Both the position numbers and the translations under genes were made by a program. A DNA stretch of 60,585 bases from NCBI GenBank assembly GCA_020634755.1, contig JACKBC010000042.1:1-60585 (forward strand), written 5' to 3'. Below are positions 32,988-42,032 of this stretch, one piece after another. This DNA is from Caldilineaceae bacterium (GTDB lineage: Bacteria > Chloroflexota > Anaerolineae > Caldilineales > Caldilineaceae). How positions within the stretch are numbered: position 1 is the first letter of the stretch; every line of letters starts with the position of its first letter. The notes under the pieces were generated by a model. It saw only the letters and a list, made by a program, of their open reading frames with translations. It was not told where the DNA came from and did no database searches.

Positions 32988-33110
32988 AATCTAGCGGCCC
33001 CAGAAAATCACGAATCCGCAACTCATCATTGATCCCACACTTGTCAGGGTCCCAAATGAGCATGGGGCGGCTGCAGTTGATCTGCATCGAGCGCGCTGCG
33101 CGGAGATGAC
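32988..33110 (-). pseudogene. C-terminal remnant, copy 1 (GINDEL..FLGPLD tail)
   Basis: The minus strand reads SRPMLIWDPDKCGINDEL followed by RIRDFLGPLD and a stop, without a start or upstream domain. It matches the C-terminus of 34167-34358 in sequence and orientation. I do not recognise the parent family. The stretch from here to 32894 also has a common CAGATTTACGCAGATT-type repeat. Confidence 0.65.
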
Positions 33111-33215
33111 ATTGTGCAGCGTGGGTATGCAGCAGAGGGGAATTCTACAATAAAAAATGGTAATAAAAAAACGGCTCCAGTGCTAATTATATGTCTCCTA
33201 TTTATGAAAACCAGA

Positions 33216-33551
33216 TCATGCCATTGCGAAACCGGTGAATTGGCGCACCTCCGGCGCCCGAAAGCCCAGGACAATCATGTCGCGGGGAATCCCCCCCTCA
33301 ACCAACTCATTGGCAATACCATCTTCGGTGCCATCTTGCTGAACCCAAATCTTGCCATCAATAATGTCAATATGGACAAGGCTGCCGTAGATTCGCCGGC
33401 TTTCGCGCCACCCGACATTGACCAGCAGGTAATGATCATTTTCGCGGTCTGAAATTACCTCTGTTTGAATGTCGCCGTAGGCATAGGGAATGCTAGCATA
33501 TTCGCCAAGCACATTCTCGATGGTTTGTCGCCATGAATTTAACGTATCCAT
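33216..33551 (-). CDS. xisI: XisI-family protein
   Basis: 111 residues with AGGAGG seven bases before the ATG, which lies inside the end of xisH (13-base overlap). The sequence matches XisI: SWRQTIENVLGEYASIPYAYGDIQTEVISD, YLLVNVGWRESRRIYGSLVHIDIIDGKIWVQQDGTEDGIANELVEGGIP, VLGFRAPEVRQFTGFA. XisI was named in cyanobacteria as a factor needed with XisH for excision of the fdxN element in heterocysts. Pairs also occur widely without that element, so the actual role here is unknown. Confidence 0.93.
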   Translation of the reverse strand: MDTLNSWRQTIENVLGEYASIPYAYGDIQTEVISDRENDHYLLVNVGWRESRRIYGSLVHIDIIDGKIWVQQDGTEDGIANELVEGGIPRDMIVLGFRAPEVRQFTGFAMA

Positions 33552-33955
33552 TGGACTACCTCCTGCTTAATAGGCTCAAATCCAATTATTTGCAACCGTT
33601 TGTTCCTCAGCAACAATCGCCCCAATGGCTCCTCAAAAATATTTTGCACAACCGTCTGCGGAACTGCCAGATATAAAACGCGTTCTGGCTCCAATTCGGC
33701 AAGTACGTCATGGTATAGTACATATTGGCCCAGCGCCTTTTCAAGATCTGCCATGTCCGATGCGCCTACGAAACTCTTGATTTCAACGGCTAACTTTTGC
33801 GCGTCTTTTTCTACGGCGAGCAAGTTTTCGGCGCCCAGGTCAACATACATGTCTTTGCCACCCCATTCAAGCCGCAGCGGATCATGCGTAATTGTCCATC
33901 CATCTTTCATAAGGGCATTCCGCACTACATCGTGGTAGATATCCCTGGCTGGCAT
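33539..33955 (-). CDS. xisH: XisH-family protein
   Basis: 138 residues from the ATG at 33955, the usual XisH length; the longer frame to 34144 adds unrelated sequence. The family pattern is clear: PARDIYHDVVRNALMKDGWTITHDPLRLEWGGKDMYVDLGAENLLAVEKDAQKLAVEIKSFVG, then ALGQYVLYHDVL. The D..LG.....VEK....AVEIKSF arrangement resembles the PD-(D/E)XK nuclease core, consistent with the endonuclease-like fold proposed for XisH. It overlaps xisI. Two remnants of another gene flank the pair. Confidence 0.93.
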   Translation of the reverse strand: MPARDIYHDVVRNALMKDGWTITHDPLRLEWGGKDMYVDLGAENLLAVEKDAQKLAVEIKSFVGASDMADLEKALGQYVLYHDVLAELEPERVLYLAVPQTVVQNIFEEPLGRLLLRNKRLQIIGFEPIKQEVVQWIR

Positions 33956-34166
33956 AAGGTGTCTCGACAAATCAAAAAGGTTGAATATACAAAAGCACTG
34001 TAGCAGATTTAGTATATCAAAATAGTCGGGTATCTGCCACCCGACTTCCACAGGTTTATGTTGGATTGTGCATTGACGATATATACTTGGCTCTGTCATA
34101 GATGAAAATAATACTCGACTAAAATTACGCGCAATCCTTTTCATCTATGCCAACCGCGGAATTTAG

Positions 34167-34358
34167 TTAATCCAACGGCCCTAGAAAATGGCTCAACTCA
34201 TCATTGATGCCACACTGGTCGGATCCCAAAAGCATGGTATTACGGCTGCGGTTGATTGCACGCTGGGCAGGGCTGGCGTTGTATAAGAATGGGTATCCAC
34301 CAGAGGGAATGGAAATGATGCGCTCGTCAAAGCTCGACGATGGGTACTTTTTCGTCAA
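34167..34358 (-). pseudogene. Remnant, copy 2 (GINDEL..FLGPLD tail)
   Basis: Reads RSRNTMLLGSDQCGINDEL followed by SHFLGPLD and a stop, preceded by about 38 residues (GGYPFLYNASPAQRAIN). Same tail as 32988-33110, about 75 percent identical DNA over roughly 110 bases. It could be a short intact protein of 63 residues, but the shared truncated tail favours a remnant. Confidence 0.55.
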
Positions 34359-34499
34359 AAGTCACCTGGTGAATGCTGCGCGCTTCAGAGAAAGGTATAG
34401 GCGGAAACAGGGATTGTATCGTTTAGTGGTCACATCTTCTTTAAGCTGGCTCTACTCGTGTAACCATTCCATTGCAATAAATGGTCAAATTTTATGCAA

Positions 34500-34700
34500 T
34501 TACCTTTTAAGGCTCGATTCAATTCGCGCTGCCAGCCCGCCCCACTTCGATTTCAGGTTCAGAAACCAAACCTTGGCATCGTTATAATCATCCTGTGAGC
34601 CCTTGCCAACATGAACACTGGGACGGTTCTCGTGGAGTGCATCGTAACTGTGGAACCAGAAAACCAGTTCACCTTGTTCCAGTATCTTCAAGGGACTCAT
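34500..34700 (-). CDS. DUF4160-like small protein, possibly truncated
   Basis: 66 residues from an ATG at 34700 with AGGAAA upstream. SPLKILEQGELVFWFHSYD followed by ENRPSVHVGKGSQDDYNDAKVWF matches the DUF4160 core (VF.F...E..PPHIHV.KG...AK.WL), often found beside DUF2442 genes in toxin-antitoxin-like pairs. The usual C-terminal helix after LARIESSLKR is missing, suggesting truncation. No DUF2442 partner is visible; 34359-34499 holds nothing recognisable. Confidence 0.6.
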   Translation of the reverse strand: MSPLKILEQGELVFWFHSYDALHENRPSVHVGKGSQDDYNDAKVWFLNLKSKWGGLAARIESSLKR

Positions 34701-34839
34701 GCTCGAACTTTCCTGAATCTGGTTTATTCTATCATCATTTAACTCATCTCTGAATGGGTTGGAGTTGAAAGAACATCTGATCTCAAGTATCAGAACCTGT
34801 GTAACCGACGATTGAACCTCTACAATTGAACTAACGCAG

Positions 34840-36104
34840 GCGCCACGCAGATCATCGACCAGATGGGGCAGGTGATAGACGGTAATGCCGGGCAAAATGC
34901 GCTGGGGCGGCTCTTCCGCCAGGGTGAAGAGCACGGCGCGGCGACCGGCGGCAGACAGATCCATGAGCGCCGCCCAGCAATTCATTGTGCGCAATGGCCG
35001 TCACGATCACCAGCGTGGCGCCCCACGGCGCTGGGCGCCTCGCCGCAGCAGCATCTGCTCAATGGGTTCAGTGGCAAAATTGGTCACCAACGCCAGCAGC
35101 TCCAAAAGGCGCACGAGCTGACCCGCGCTGCGTCCGGCAACAGCCGCAATGATTGATCGCTGCCGGGCAGGGCGCCGTTGGCAATTAGCCCCACGGGCAA
35201 TCGCTGTTCGGCGGCCAGGCTGGCCAGGCTGGCCGTCACGCTAATGGTTCGTTCCTGAAGTTCGGGGATATGTCCGTGCCAGTGGCGCTCCATGGTGGCC
35301 ACGTTGAGAAGAGCAATACCTGCTGCTCTTCGCTGGGCTCATAGGCGCAGCTCAACAGTGCCTGGTGCGCGCGCCGCCTTCAATCAATCGCGCGCTGCAG
35401 CGAATCCGAACTTTGCCATTCGCGAATGCCCACAATGCGCAGCGGATCTTCAAACAGGCGACCGCGGGCGCGCGTCTCGCCAAAGGGTTATGGGTGGGCA
35501 GCCGCAGCTCGGCCCACGCTGTAGAAGCGCGGATAGATAATCAGCCGATCCTGAATATCCAGCGTACTGCGCCGACTAAAAAGCCAAAGGGATCGCCGGT
35601 GCTCACTTGCGCCGGCCCATAGCGGTAAAAGCCGCGGTGGATGCACTGCACGTTAAAGCGACGGCGCATTTTTTGAAAAGGGCCCACCATCCAAAACGTG
35701 CGCAGCTCGGCAATATTGGTGGTGGGGTTCGTCTGCAAATCCTTATCAGAGACCGGCAGCCCCGCCGGAAACGCATCCACAATATTGAGCCAGGTGAGCG
35801 GCAGCACTTTTTGGTTGTGCACCTCCAGGGCCAATTCCACATTTTCGCCGGTGAACGCCCGAATTTCCGAAAAGTGTCGCCGATAAAATAGACCGGCAAA
35901 GCTGGCGCGACTCCACAGCCAGCTAAAGCCAATGCCCACCAAAATGAGCGCGGCGGCCGCGGTGAGAAAAGCGCTGTCAATCACCAATCCAATCCCGGTC
36001 AGAATGATGACCAGCACAACCCAGACATCACTGAATTGGGTGTCTTTTTGCGTATCGACAAACCGTTGGGGACGACGGCCCAATGGACCGATTCGACCAA
36101 ACAT
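34840..36104 (-). pseudogene. DUF58 family gene broken by several frameshifts
   Basis: The start at 36104 (after GAGGGGTAG) reads intact to about 35541: two membrane segments (VWVVLVIILTGIGLVI, FLTAAAALILVGIGFSW), then EIRAFTGENVELALEV...PLTWLNIVDAFPAGLPV and RRRFNVQCIHRGFYRYGP. After that the family sequence continues only by changing frame. Near 35460-35400 it reads LFEDPLRIVGIREWQSSDSLQRAID (typical DUF58), at 35302-35084 it reads HWHGHIPELQERTISV, and the end near 34860 reads VYHLPHLVDDLR. At least three frame changes. It lies 39 bases after moxR, the usual partner. Either real decay or assembly error in a low-quality stretch. Confidence 0.8.
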
Positions 36105-36142
36105 GAGCTACCCCTCCCCGGCTCTCACTACCATTATATTGA

Positions 36143-37081
36143 TCAACTTACAACCGGGGCGGGTACATTTTCGGCGATTTCGGCCACAATTTGAGCCGGG
36201 GTGCGACCGCGCAGCCGCGTTTGCGGGCTAATCTGGATGCGATGCGTGAGCACGGCGGGAGCTAGCAACTGCACGTCGCTGGGAGTTACAAATTCGCGCC
36301 CGCGTAGCGCGGCCAACGCCTGGCCGGCTCGATAAAGCGCCAGCGAGCCGCGCGGGGAGACGCCCAATTCGGCGGCTTCGTGTTCACGCGTGCTGCGCAC
36401 GATCTGCAAAATATAGTGACGCACGTCGTCACTCACATGAATTGTGCGCGCCTGTTGCTGCAATTCCACAATCTGCGATGCGCTCACGACGGCCTGGAGA
36501 TTTTGCAATGGATCTTGCCGTTCGTAACGCAGCAGGATTTCGTCTTCCTCTTCTAAGGTAGGATAGCCCAGCTTGACTTGAAGCAGAAAGCGATCCAGTT
36601 GGGCTTCAGGCAGCGGGAAGGTTCCTTCCAACTCAATGGGATTCTGGGTCGCGATGACTAAGAAGGGGCGCGGCAATTCATAGGTAACGCCGTCAATGGT
36701 GGACTGTTTTTCCTGCATGGCTTCCAGCAAGCTGGATTGGGTGCGCGGCGTGGCCCGGTTAATCTCATCGCTGAGCAGCACCTGGCTAAAAACTGGCCCC
36801 CGTCGAAACTCAAATTCCTGCTGTTTTTGGTTAAAATAGTTGATGCCGGTCACGTCGCCGGGCAGCAGATCGGGCGTAAACTGGATGCGGGCAAAGGTGC
36901 AATCGATGCTGCGGGCCAGCGCTTTAGCCAGCGTGGTTTTGCCAATACCGGGCACATCCTCTAACAGTACATGTCCATCACAGAGGAGAGCCACCAACAG
37001 CAGCTCCACCACGGCATCTTTACCGATGATCACCTGGGCCACATTTTGGCGCACGAGTTGGGAAAATTGGGCGAAGTTCAT
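36143..37081 (-). CDS. MoxR-family AAA+ ATPase
   Basis: 312 residues from the ATG at 37081. Walker A is EDVPGIGKTTLAKALA, Walker B VLLSDEINRATPRTQSSLLEAMQE, sensor 1 ATQNPIELEGTFPLPEAQLDRFL, and the lid domain ends in ELGVSPRGSLALYRAGQALAALRGREFVTPSDVQ. MoxR proteins act as chaperone-like remodelers, usually with DUF58/VWA proteins; here the DUF58 gene directly downstream is broken, so the partner is uncertain. Confidence 0.95.
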   Translation of the reverse strand: MNFAQFSQLVRQNVAQVIIGKDAVVELLLVALLCDGHVLLEDVPGIGKTTLAKALARSIDCTFARIQFTPDLLPGDVTGINYFNQKQQEFEFRRGPVFSQVLLSDEINRATPRTQSSLLEAMQEKQSTIDGVTYELPRPFLVIATQNPIELEGTFPLPEAQLDRFLLQVKLGYPTLEEEDEILLRYERQDPLQNLQAVVSASQIVELQQQARTIHVSDDVRHYILQIVRSTREHEAAELGVSPRGSLALYRAGQALAALRGREFVTPSDVQLLAPAVLTHRIQISPQTRLRGRTPAQIVAEIAENVPAPVVS

Positions 37082-37173
37082 GCTGGTAAGTCTACCCCGT
37101 AATGCCGAGAACGGCAATTTGGGTCAATTTCAAAAGTGTGGGCATGTTGCAAGATAATAGCCATTCAGTAGCC

Positions 37174-37239
37174 CGCAACGGCAAGCAATAGCGTCGGATT
37201 CACCCATTGAGACCGACGCCTATTCGCCAACACCGTTGC
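37174..37239 (-). repeat. 67-bp dispersed repeat, family B (copy 1)
   Basis: On the minus strand it reads GCAACGGTGTTGGCG, then TAGGCGTCGGTCTC, and ends GCCGTTGCG. It matches 47667-47733 and 51075-51141 closely, and the degenerate copy at 56005-56072. Confidence 0.85.
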
Positions 37240-37322
37240 AATGTCCGTTGCAATGTAATGACGCTGGTTGGTAATCATGGCCCTTCTTTCAAGATGATCG
37301 TAAGCATAATGAGCTGTGATTT

Positions 37323-37351
37323 TTGACACGCATACCCCGCCGTTCTATAAT
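37323..37351 (+). promoter_or_regulatory. Consensus sigma-70 promoter of secD-secF
   Basis: TTGACA (37323-37328), 17 bases, TATAAT (37346-37351): a perfect match to both boxes, giving a leader of about 95 bases before secD. Confidence 0.85.
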
Positions 37352-37451
37352 CACATGGTTGTACAGTTGCCAAAATGCTTCAAGAAAGTCGGGAGACATG
37401 GATCTCAGCCGGCTTCTTTGAGTCCCATATTTGTAGGAAAGCAGCAACGAT

Positions 37452-38858
37452 ATGCAAAGAAATCTTGTTTCCTTGATTATTATTGTGGTGCTGGCGATCA
37501 TCGGCATCTATATTGTGCTTCCCATTCAGCACGCATCGTGGTTAGAAAGTCTCGTTTCTGGAGACACCACGCGTCCACGTGATTTGACCAATCTCAAGCT
37601 GGGGTTGGATCTGCGCGGCGGCACGCAAGTGTTGCTAGAAGCAGACCTGCCGGAAGGACAGACCATTGATTCCGGCGCCATGAGCGCGGCCAAGACCATT
37701 GTGGATAACCGCGTCAATGGCTTGGGCGTGGCCGAAGCCGTGGTGCAGCAGCAGGGCGAAAACCGCATCATTGTCGAGCTGCCGGGTGTTGATAATCCCG
37801 AACAGGCGGTTGAAACCATCCGCTCCACTGGTCAGCTTGAATTTGTGGAGCCCGATGGGGTTGCGCTGCGCAGCAACATGGTGATTAACACCACCAATCA
37901 CCCCACGGCCGCCAGCGATCTGCAAGCACAGATTGCCGAAGGCAAAGCGACCGATCCTTCGCTCACTCCGTATGAACCAGACAAAGTATTTACCACCGTA
38001 ATGACTGGCGGCATCTTGCGCAATGCCAATGTGGGCCGCGACCGTTTGGGCCGTCCCCAAATTGAGTTTGTGCTCACCAGCGAAGGTTCCACCCAATTTT
38101 TCGACTACACCAGCACACACATTAACAAACAGCTACCAATTGTGCTGGATGGCCGCGTGCTTTCAGCGCCCAACATCAATTCGGCCATTCGCGATAGTGG
38201 TGTGATCGAAGGCTCGTTTACGCAGGATGAGGCCGAATCGCTAGCCGTGCAGATGCGCTATGGCGCCTTGCCCGTGCCACTCAAGGTCATTGATGTGCGC
38301 ACCATTGGCGCCAGCTTGGGCCAGAACTCGGTAGATCGCAGCTTGCGCGCCGGCATTATTGGCTTCATTGCCGTGCTGGCCTTTATGGTCATTATCTACC
38401 GTTTGCCCGGTGTATTGGCCAGCGTCGCCCTGGTGCTGTATATCGTTTTCAATCTCACGATTTACAAATTGCTGCCGGTGACTTTAACGTTGCCAGGTAT
38501 TGCGGGCTTTTTGCTCTCCATTGGTATGGCGGTAGACGCCAATGTGCTGATTTTCGAACGCATGAAAGAAGAGCTGCGCGTGGGACGCTCCTTGCGCCTA
38601 GCCGTGGAGGCGGGTTTTAGCCGCGCTTGGCCGGCCATTCGCGATGGCAACGTCTCTACGCTAATTACGTGCGCCGTGCTCTACTGGTTTGGCAGCAGCT
38701 TTGGCGCCAGCATCGTTAAAGGCTTTGCCGTTACGCTGGTGATCGGTGTGGTGCTCTCTATGATCACCGCCGTCTTAATCACCCGCACCTTTATGCGCTC
38801 TTTCTTGGCCGGCGGTCGCGGAAGCACCGGCGTATCTCGCTCCATGATTGGCTATTGA
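37452..38858 (+). CDS. secD: Protein translocase subunit SecD
   Basis: 468 residues. First membrane segment SLIIIVVLAIIGIYIVLP, then the SecD signature LKLGLDLRGGTQVLLEAD. A periplasmic part contains GVAEAVVQQQGENRIIVELPGV and ends SGVIEGSFTQDEAESLAVQMRYGALPVPL. Five membrane segments follow, with VLYIVFNLTIYKLLPVTLTLPGIAGFLLSIGMAVDANVLIFERMKEEL. With SecF it assists the SecYEG channel by using the proton gradient to pull proteins across. Start ATG after AGGAAAG. secF follows 116 bases downstream. Confidence 0.97.
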   Translation: MQRNLVSLIIIVVLAIIGIYIVLPIQHASWLESLVSGDTTRPRDLTNLKLGLDLRGGTQVLLEADLPEGQTIDSGAMSAAKTIVDNRVNGLGVAEAVVQQQGENRIIVELPGVDNPEQAVETIRSTGQLEFVEPDGVALRSNMVINTTNHPTAASDLQAQIAEGKATDPSLTPYEPDKVFTTVMTGGILRNANVGRDRLGRPQIEFVLTSEGSTQFFDYTSTHINKQLPIVLDGRVLSAPNINSAIRDSGVIEGSFTQDEAESLAVQMRYGALPVPLKVIDVRTIGASLGQNSVDRSLRAGIIGFIAVLAFMVIIYRLPGVLASVALVLYIVFNLTIYKLLPVTLTLPGIAGFLLSIGMAVDANVLIFERMKEELRVGRSLRLAVEAGFSRAWPAIRDGNVSTLITCAVLYWFGSSFGASIVKGFAVTLVIGVVLSMITAVLITRTFMRSFLAGGRGSTGVSRSMIGY

Positions 38859-38884
38859 TAGCAACCAAGTTTATTTAGAACCTA

Positions 38885-38966
38885 TCCGTAAGTTTGGCGG
38901 GGGATTCGGTCGCGGCAACCAGCCGATTGGGTCGGCCCAGAGAATTTACGGACAGATATTTAGAGG
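38885..38966. repeat. Imperfect palindrome between secD and secF
   Basis: TATCCGTAAGTTTGG at the left mirrors CCAGAGAATTTACGGACAGATA at the right. It is non-coding, may be a small mobile repeat, and separates the two genes of the operon. Confidence 0.55.
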
Positions 38967-38974
38967 AACCATCT

Positions 38975-39931
38975 ATGTATAACCTCGTTGGGAAACGCGG
39001 ACTCTGGTTTATCCTATCAGGGCTGTTGATGCTGCCCGGCCTGATCTTTATGGTCTGGTCGCTGATGACGCACGGCACCATTTTGCCGCTGGCCATTGAC
39101 TACACGGGCGGCACCATGTGGGAAATGCGCTTTGAGAAACCAATCACAGCGACAGAAGTGCGCGATGTCTTTGTCAAGGCCGATTTTGCCGATACCACCG
39201 TTTTTCTGGTGGGCGATGATCAGACGGTGCAAGCCAAGCTCAAGAATATTGACATTCCGCAAAAGGAAGCGCTGAACAGTGCGCTCACCGAGCAAATTGG
39301 CCCATTTGAAGAGCTGTCGTTTCGCAGCATTGGCCCTTCCATTGGCGCGGAAGTGAGCCGGGCCGCCGTAGTTGCCGTGCTGATTGCTTCCATATTGATC
39401 TTGATCTATATTGCCATTGCGTTTCGCTCAGTTTCCCACCCCACGCGCTATGGCGTCTGCGCCGTCATCGCCATGATTCATGATGTGCTGGTGATGATTT
39501 CCGGCGTGGCCATTTTGAACTGGGTTGCTGGCTGGGAAGTGGATGCGCTCTTCCTGACCGCGGCTATGACGGTGATTGGGTACAGCGTTAACGACACCAT
39601 TGTGGTGTTCGACCGTATTCGCGAAAATCTAAAGCGGTATCGCTCGGAAAGTTTGGCCACGGTGGCCAACCGCAGTCTCATCGAAACCATGCAGCGCTCG
39701 CTATCCACCCAAATTACGACGCTGCTGGCGTTGGTGGCCATTTTGGTGTTGGGTGGCGCCACATTGCGCCCATTTATGGGCATGTTGGTGGTGGGCCTGG
39801 TCTCTGGTACCTATAGCTCAATTTTTAACGCCACGGCGCTGCTGGTGGCCTGGGATGAGGGCTCCTTCTTCCCGCGCAATAACAGCAGCCAATCCAACCC
39901 GGTGGCGGGAGAACACGCAGCCGCTGCCTAA
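38975..39931 (+). CDS. secF: Protein translocase subunit SecF
   Basis: 318 residues from the ATG at 38975 with GAGGAACC upstream. First membrane segment WFILSGLLMLPGLIFMVW, then LAIDYTGGTMWEMRF (the SecF IDFTGG-type motif) and SIGPSIGAEVSRAAVVAVLIASILILIYIAIAFR. Later MTVIGYSVNDTIVVFDRIREN and TQITTLLALVAILVLGG. Works with SecD in the inner membrane. The Asn/Pro-rich C-terminal tail is short. Confidence 0.96.
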   Translation: MYNLVGKRGLWFILSGLLMLPGLIFMVWSLMTHGTILPLAIDYTGGTMWEMRFEKPITATEVRDVFVKADFADTTVFLVGDDQTVQAKLKNIDIPQKEALNSALTEQIGPFEELSFRSIGPSIGAEVSRAAVVAVLIASILILIYIAIAFRSVSHPTRYGVCAVIAMIHDVLVMISGVAILNWVAGWEVDALFLTAAMTVIGYSVNDTIVVFDRIRENLKRYRSESLATVANRSLIETMQRSLSTQITTLLALVAILVLGGATLRPFMGMLVVGLVSGTYSSIFNATALLVAWDEGSFFPRNNSSQSNPVAGEHAAAA

Positions 39932-40077
39932 AGAAGCAATGGCGCAAATCGCTGCCAGTACGCGGCAACGGTGCTAATATTAACGACTATTACTAACGAC
40001 TATTACTAACGACATTGTAGTGTTCAGTAAATCATCCCCACTTCTGGCCATCGCGAGCTCCTGATTACACAAACGAC

Positions 40078-40112
40078 AAAAGTCCGACTGTAAAAAGTCG
40101 GACTTTTTCACT
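40078..40112 (+). terminator. Rho-independent terminator after secF
   Basis: AAAAGTCCGACT and its exact complement AGTCGGACTTTT form a 12-bp stem, followed by further T. Confidence 0.85.
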
Positions 40113-40289
40113 TTATAGGCCTCTCCCCCCACCCCTCTCCTCATGTGGAGAGGGGCGCCGTCACCTTGTCAGCACAGAGATTTCGACTTTCGAAATCTCT
40201 GTGCTGACGAAACGGCCAGTCGTCTCTCCGCTGCGTGGAGGATTTGGAAGAGGGGCTGTATCGTTACGGACTTTTTCACTTTATAGGCC
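40099..40289. repeat. Insertion-like segment between 23-base direct repeats
   Basis: CGGACTTTTTCACTTTATAGG recurs at both ends, 168 bases apart. In between are a CTCTCC-rich host repeat and a perfect 19-bp inverted repeat (40168-40186 / 40190-40208, loop CTT). The arrangement looks like duplication or insertion of a repeat next to the terminator. Confidence 0.75.
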
Positions 40290-40292
40290 CAT

Positions 40293-41642
40293 ATGTTTCA
40301 CTCATATCTATCGACGCTACGCACGTTTCAACGCAATTTGTGGCTCTATTTTGCCGCCATCAGCCTGATCGGCTTTACGGTGGATGGGGGCATCTTCTCG
40401 GTCGTATTTAACCTTTTTTTGCTGCGCCTGGGCTATGACCCGGCCTTTGTGGGAGAGGTAAATTCGGCGGGCTTGCTTTCCTTTGCCATGTGTAGCCTAC
40501 CGGCCGGCGCGCTGGGTGGGCGCATTGGCAATCGCCGCGCTATGACCATCGGCCTCATCGTCATGATGTGCAGTAGCCTGCTGCTTACCTTTAGCCAGCA
40601 GATTCCCGATGCCTTGCGGCCCTTGTGGCTCATGGCGGCATACATGGTATTCAACGGCGGCCTTGCCATCTATTTTGTGAATACGGCGCCCTATCTCATG
40701 GCCTTTACCAGCGATGAGCAGCGCAGCCATGCCTTTGCCATTCAGTCAGCCATGATTTCTCTAGCGGCCTTTGCGGGCAGCCTGGTGGGCGGCGTGCTGC
40801 CGGGGCTAATTGCCAACCAGATGGGGTTGACGCTGGAATCGGCCACCCCATATCGCTATCCTTTGCTGGTGGCCGCGCTCATGCTCAATCTGGGCGTGGC
40901 GGCGCTCATTTTTACCAAAGATGATGCTGAATCCAATCAAGTGGCGCCGCCGCCCATTGTGCCCCGGCGCACCTATCCGTCCGCCTTTCGCATCCCGCGC
41001 TTTACGGATATAAAGGCGGTTGTTTCTCTGACGCATTTGGATCGGGCATTTCTAATGCTGGCGCTGGTCATCTCCATTATCCGCATCTTTCAGATTGCCG
41101 GCATGGCCGTGACTATGACCTTTTTCAACGTCTATATGGATGATGGGTTGGGCGTTTCTACGGCGCAGGTGGGGCTTCTTTCGGGGCTGGGGCGGCTTCT
41201 GGCGGTGCCGATTGTGCTTGCGCTGCCCATTCTGGCCAATCGTTGGAGCCATCGCAATCTGGTCATCGGCTCCTCATTGAGCGCCGTGGCTTGCTTGGCG
41301 CCGCTGGCGCTTGTGCCGATTTGGTGGGCGGCCGGTTCGGGCTACATGGGCGTAATGGCAGGTTCGTCCATTCGCTACACATCATTTACAATTTTTATTA
41401 TGGCGCTCATCAAGCCGGAGCGCCGCTCTTTTATCTCCGGTCTCAACGAAATGACCGCTGGTCTCAGTTTTGCCGGTATGGCTTTTTTCGGAGGCTATAT
41501 TATTGTGGCGTATGGCTATCAAATGCTCTTTCTGATCGGCGCGCTGGCCTCGCTGGTGGGGACGCTTATTTTCTGGGGCTATTTTCGCGCGGAACCGCGA
41601 CCTTTTCGCCACCAGGTTGCGGCCAAAGCCAGCGCCGATTAG
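40293..41642 (+). CDS. Major facilitator superfamily transporter
   Basis: 449 residues with 12 predicted membrane segments in two six-helix halves around a central loop near residues 210-245. The loop after helix 2 reads GALGGRIGNRRAM, the MFS motif A pattern G..(D/G)R.GRR. The substrate cannot be told from sequence; drug or sugar efflux is possible. It is transcribed alone after an inserted repeat region. Confidence 0.9.
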   Translation: MFHSYLSTLRTFQRNLWLYFAAISLIGFTVDGGIFSVVFNLFLLRLGYDPAFVGEVNSAGLLSFAMCSLPAGALGGRIGNRRAMTIGLIVMMCSSLLLTFSQQIPDALRPLWLMAAYMVFNGGLAIYFVNTAPYLMAFTSDEQRSHAFAIQSAMISLAAFAGSLVGGVLPGLIANQMGLTLESATPYRYPLLVAALMLNLGVAALIFTKDDAESNQVAPPPIVPRRTYPSAFRIPRFTDIKAVVSLTHLDRAFLMLALVISIIRIFQIAGMAVTMTFFNVYMDDGLGVSTAQVGLLSGLGRLLAVPIVLALPILANRWSHRNLVIGSSLSAVACLAPLALVPIWWAAGSGYMGVMAGSSIRYTSFTIFIMALIKPERRSFISGLNEMTAGLSFAGMAFFGGYIIVAYGYQMLFLIGALASLVGTLIFWGYFRAEPRPFRHQVAAKASAD

Positions 41643-42032
41643 CCGCCTCTTCACTGCACACTCCTAAATCAAGCCACAGGCTGATGAACCTTCATAAATT
41701 GTTTCGGTAATGGGCGCCAATGAAGCCTGCGTCTATTAGAGAAAGCCCGCTAAAGCAGGCTATAAAACAGTGCGCTTTAGCGTACTTCCTTTTAACAGGC
41801 GCTGGTTTCAACCAGTGCCGTCGTTTACCGAGTTAAATTGTCAACTTTCATGAACCCTGCCTTTTTGCGGTTCGCTCTTGGCAAGCCACGGGCGCTGCCA
41901 AAGTCGACCAATATAAAACAGCGGATGAACGCAGATACGAAAATCTGCGTTCATCCGCCGTTTGTTTATTGTCCCGGGCACCACAAAGCATTGCGGCGCT
42001 CTGTTTTGATGCGAAGCTTGCAGGCTTTCGCC
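41643..42032. other. Intergenic region between convergent genes
   Basis: Contains GC-rich palindromes around 41735-41815 (AAGCCCGCTAAAGCAGGCT and GGCGCTGGTTTCAACCAGTGCC), a possible family A half element (41836-41906, ending GGCGCTGCCAAAGTCG), and the hairpin at 41921-41958. No gene. Confidence 0.6.
41921..41958 (-). terminator. Hairpin at the end of the amidase gene
   Basis: Perfect 16-bp arms (GCGGATGAACGCAGAT and its complement) with a 6-base loop. On the minus strand it is followed by TGTTTTAT, so it may terminate the amidase transcript. Confidence 0.65.

Larger units (their letters stand above)
39932..40292. other. Intergenic region between secF and the MFS gene
   Basis: Holds about 2.5 copies of TAACGACTATTAC (39981-40013), a terminator (40078-40107) and an inserted repeat flanked by a 23-base direct repeat (40099-40121 and 40267-40289). 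No gene. Confidence 0.7.

Noticed and set aside
33216..33955. Prophage or integrative element around xisH-xisI
   Set aside because: No integrase, recombinase or phage gene is present within several kb.
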